This document shows positions 63,241 through 64,000 of a stretch of DNA of 64,000 bases, in pieces; position 1 is the first letter of the stretch, and the number at the start of each line of letters is the position of its first letter. The notes under the pieces are model-generated. The model was not told where the DNA came from, made no database searches, and saw only the letters and a list, made by a program, of their open reading frames with translations. Made by a program: the position numbers and the translations under genes. The DNA is from Pelodera strongyloides (taxonomy: Eukaryota; Nematoda; Chromadorea; Rhabditida; Rhabditidae). Location of the stretch: NCBI GenBank assembly GCA_036852015.1, contig JAANDG010000565.1, positions 30,978-94,977 on the forward strand, read 5' to 3'.

Positions 63241-64000
63241 CATTATTATACTCACAGTTGTGTTGATAAAAATTGAGTGTTGGTTTCTGTGTTATAAGGT
63301 TTGTAAAACTGCAAGTAGGAATGCATTTACTTTAGCATGTAGCCAGCAGGCGTATATACTTCCGCATTTACGGGATCGGCCAGTACAAAATACTCCAAAG
63401 GCTTATGGTTTATGTGGTGTGGATTAAATCTGGGAAAAATATGTGTTATAATATGAAGAATAACCCACAGCTAATCAGCTAACTATCGCTCGTCTTTTTT
63501 CATAATATTAAAATCTTTTTTTTTTTAAATCTTGTCCGGATTACTCACATATTAGACAAATGTATGGGACCGATTCAATTTTGGATTAGGGAAATTTGAA
63601 TAAATATTTGTCTTCGTCCTAGAAAAAGGAAAGGATTAGTTAAGGGCTTCAGCGTTTTTCCTCCCTCTTTGAAACCAACGCGTCGCATAGGATTATCTTT
63701 CTTTAGGCACAGTATTACGCAGAGAATACTGCTATAGAATTGGTTGTACCGACGCCGATTGTCTTTTTCGACAAAGAAACCCTTTACTTTGTAAAGGTTA
63801 CGAGGGATTAGTTTACAGCGTTGAATTTTCTAATTCCATCGTTAGCAAGATATAATTTGAAAGGTAACCAAATTCGGTTTGCGTTTTCGTTCAAACAATA
63901 AAGCAATAAGCTAGTGCTCCACTTAAAAAAAATGATGCTCAAGTAATAGCACAAGCAACAGCACATCAGGAAATTTTTCACGCGATTTGTTTTGAGACGA
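63241..64000 (-). repeat. Direct repeat, copy 2 (runs off the window)
   Basis: Second copy of 58750-59475. It has an extra 45 bases or so near 63900 (AAGCAATAAGCTAGTGCTCC and on) and a CCCAG acceptor at the coding exon where copy 1 has TTAAG. Confidence 0.9.
63327..63429 (-). CDS. Conserved last-exon fragment in direct repeat copy 2
   Basis: Frame FNPHHINHKPLEYFVLADP and VYTPAGYMLK before TAA, after a TTTTTCCCAG acceptor. Differs from copy 1 by D/N, A/V and N/K. The splice acceptor is better here than in copy 1, so this may be the working copy. Upstream exons would lie at higher coordinates, partly beyond the window. Confidence 0.5.

Noticed and set aside
58750..64000. Direct repeats read as LTRs of a retrotransposon
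   Set aside because: No TG...CA ends, no primer-binding site, no gag or reverse transcriptase between them, and the repeats carry spliced coding sequence; a segmental duplication fits better.

Overview
The window is nuclear DNA of a nematode, most likely a clade V species such as a strongylid or a relative. The evidence is many small AT-rich introns with TTTCAG acceptors, several start codons that sit 0 to 8 bases after a TTTCAG-type site with no coding exon upstream (as expected for spliced-leader trans-splicing), and worm-type gene families. There are no bacterial operons and no CRISPR. I assembled the gene models by hand from splice sites and reading-frame phase. Names come from motif recognition, not from a search.

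Layout, left to right. (1) 28-494 +, the last two exons of a multi-pass membrane protein. (2) 1115-3176 -, a complete five-exon Clc-like (claudin-type) four-pass membrane protein. (3) 4071-7541 -, a divergent M13 (neprilysin-family) metallopeptidase; one of its introns holds a tRNA-derived repeat and one splice donor lies in a 28-bp triplication. (4) 10088-12222 +, a complete stomatin with two GC-AG introns. (5) 12440-17045 -, an unrecognised Ser/Pro-rich protein whose coding exon is split by a 2.1-kb Maverick/Polinton-derived element (13218-15341) with terminal inverted repeats and a 6-bp target duplication; that element holds a truncated LINE. (6) 20103-29627 +, a large secreted protein with a PAN/apple domain, eight thrombospondin type 1 repeats and a Gln/Pro-rich linker made from a run of short exons. 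(7) 30925-34488 -, MGAT1 (N-acetylglucosaminyltransferase I), 13 exons. (8) 39834-40582 -, SERP1/RAMP4. (9) 43704-44456 -, a second copy of the tRNA-Gly-headed repeat. (10) 46119 to about 52865 +, a secreted protein with two von Willebrand A domains and a long low-complexity linker. (11) 58750-64000, a repeat-rich block: two direct repeats of more than 700 bp, a start-less Polinton cysteine protease ORF, a hammerhead-like motif, and a complete five-exon gene (61458-62869 -).

The most unusual gene is the last one. Its product appears to join a TDP-43-type N-terminal domain to a trypsin-like serine protease domain with an intact His/Asp/Ser set. I know of no such pairing. The second unusual locus is the gene at 12440-17045, where the transposon, its target duplication and the host frame on both sides can be read to the base.

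Functionally the host genes are ordinary metazoan parts: membrane scaffolds (Clc-like, stomatin), secretory pathway (SERP1, MGAT1), and extracellular matrix or surface proteins (PAN/TSP1, two-vWA, M13 ectopeptidase). They do not form one pathway. Six introns in five genes need a GC donor to keep the frame, which is a high share for a window of this size.
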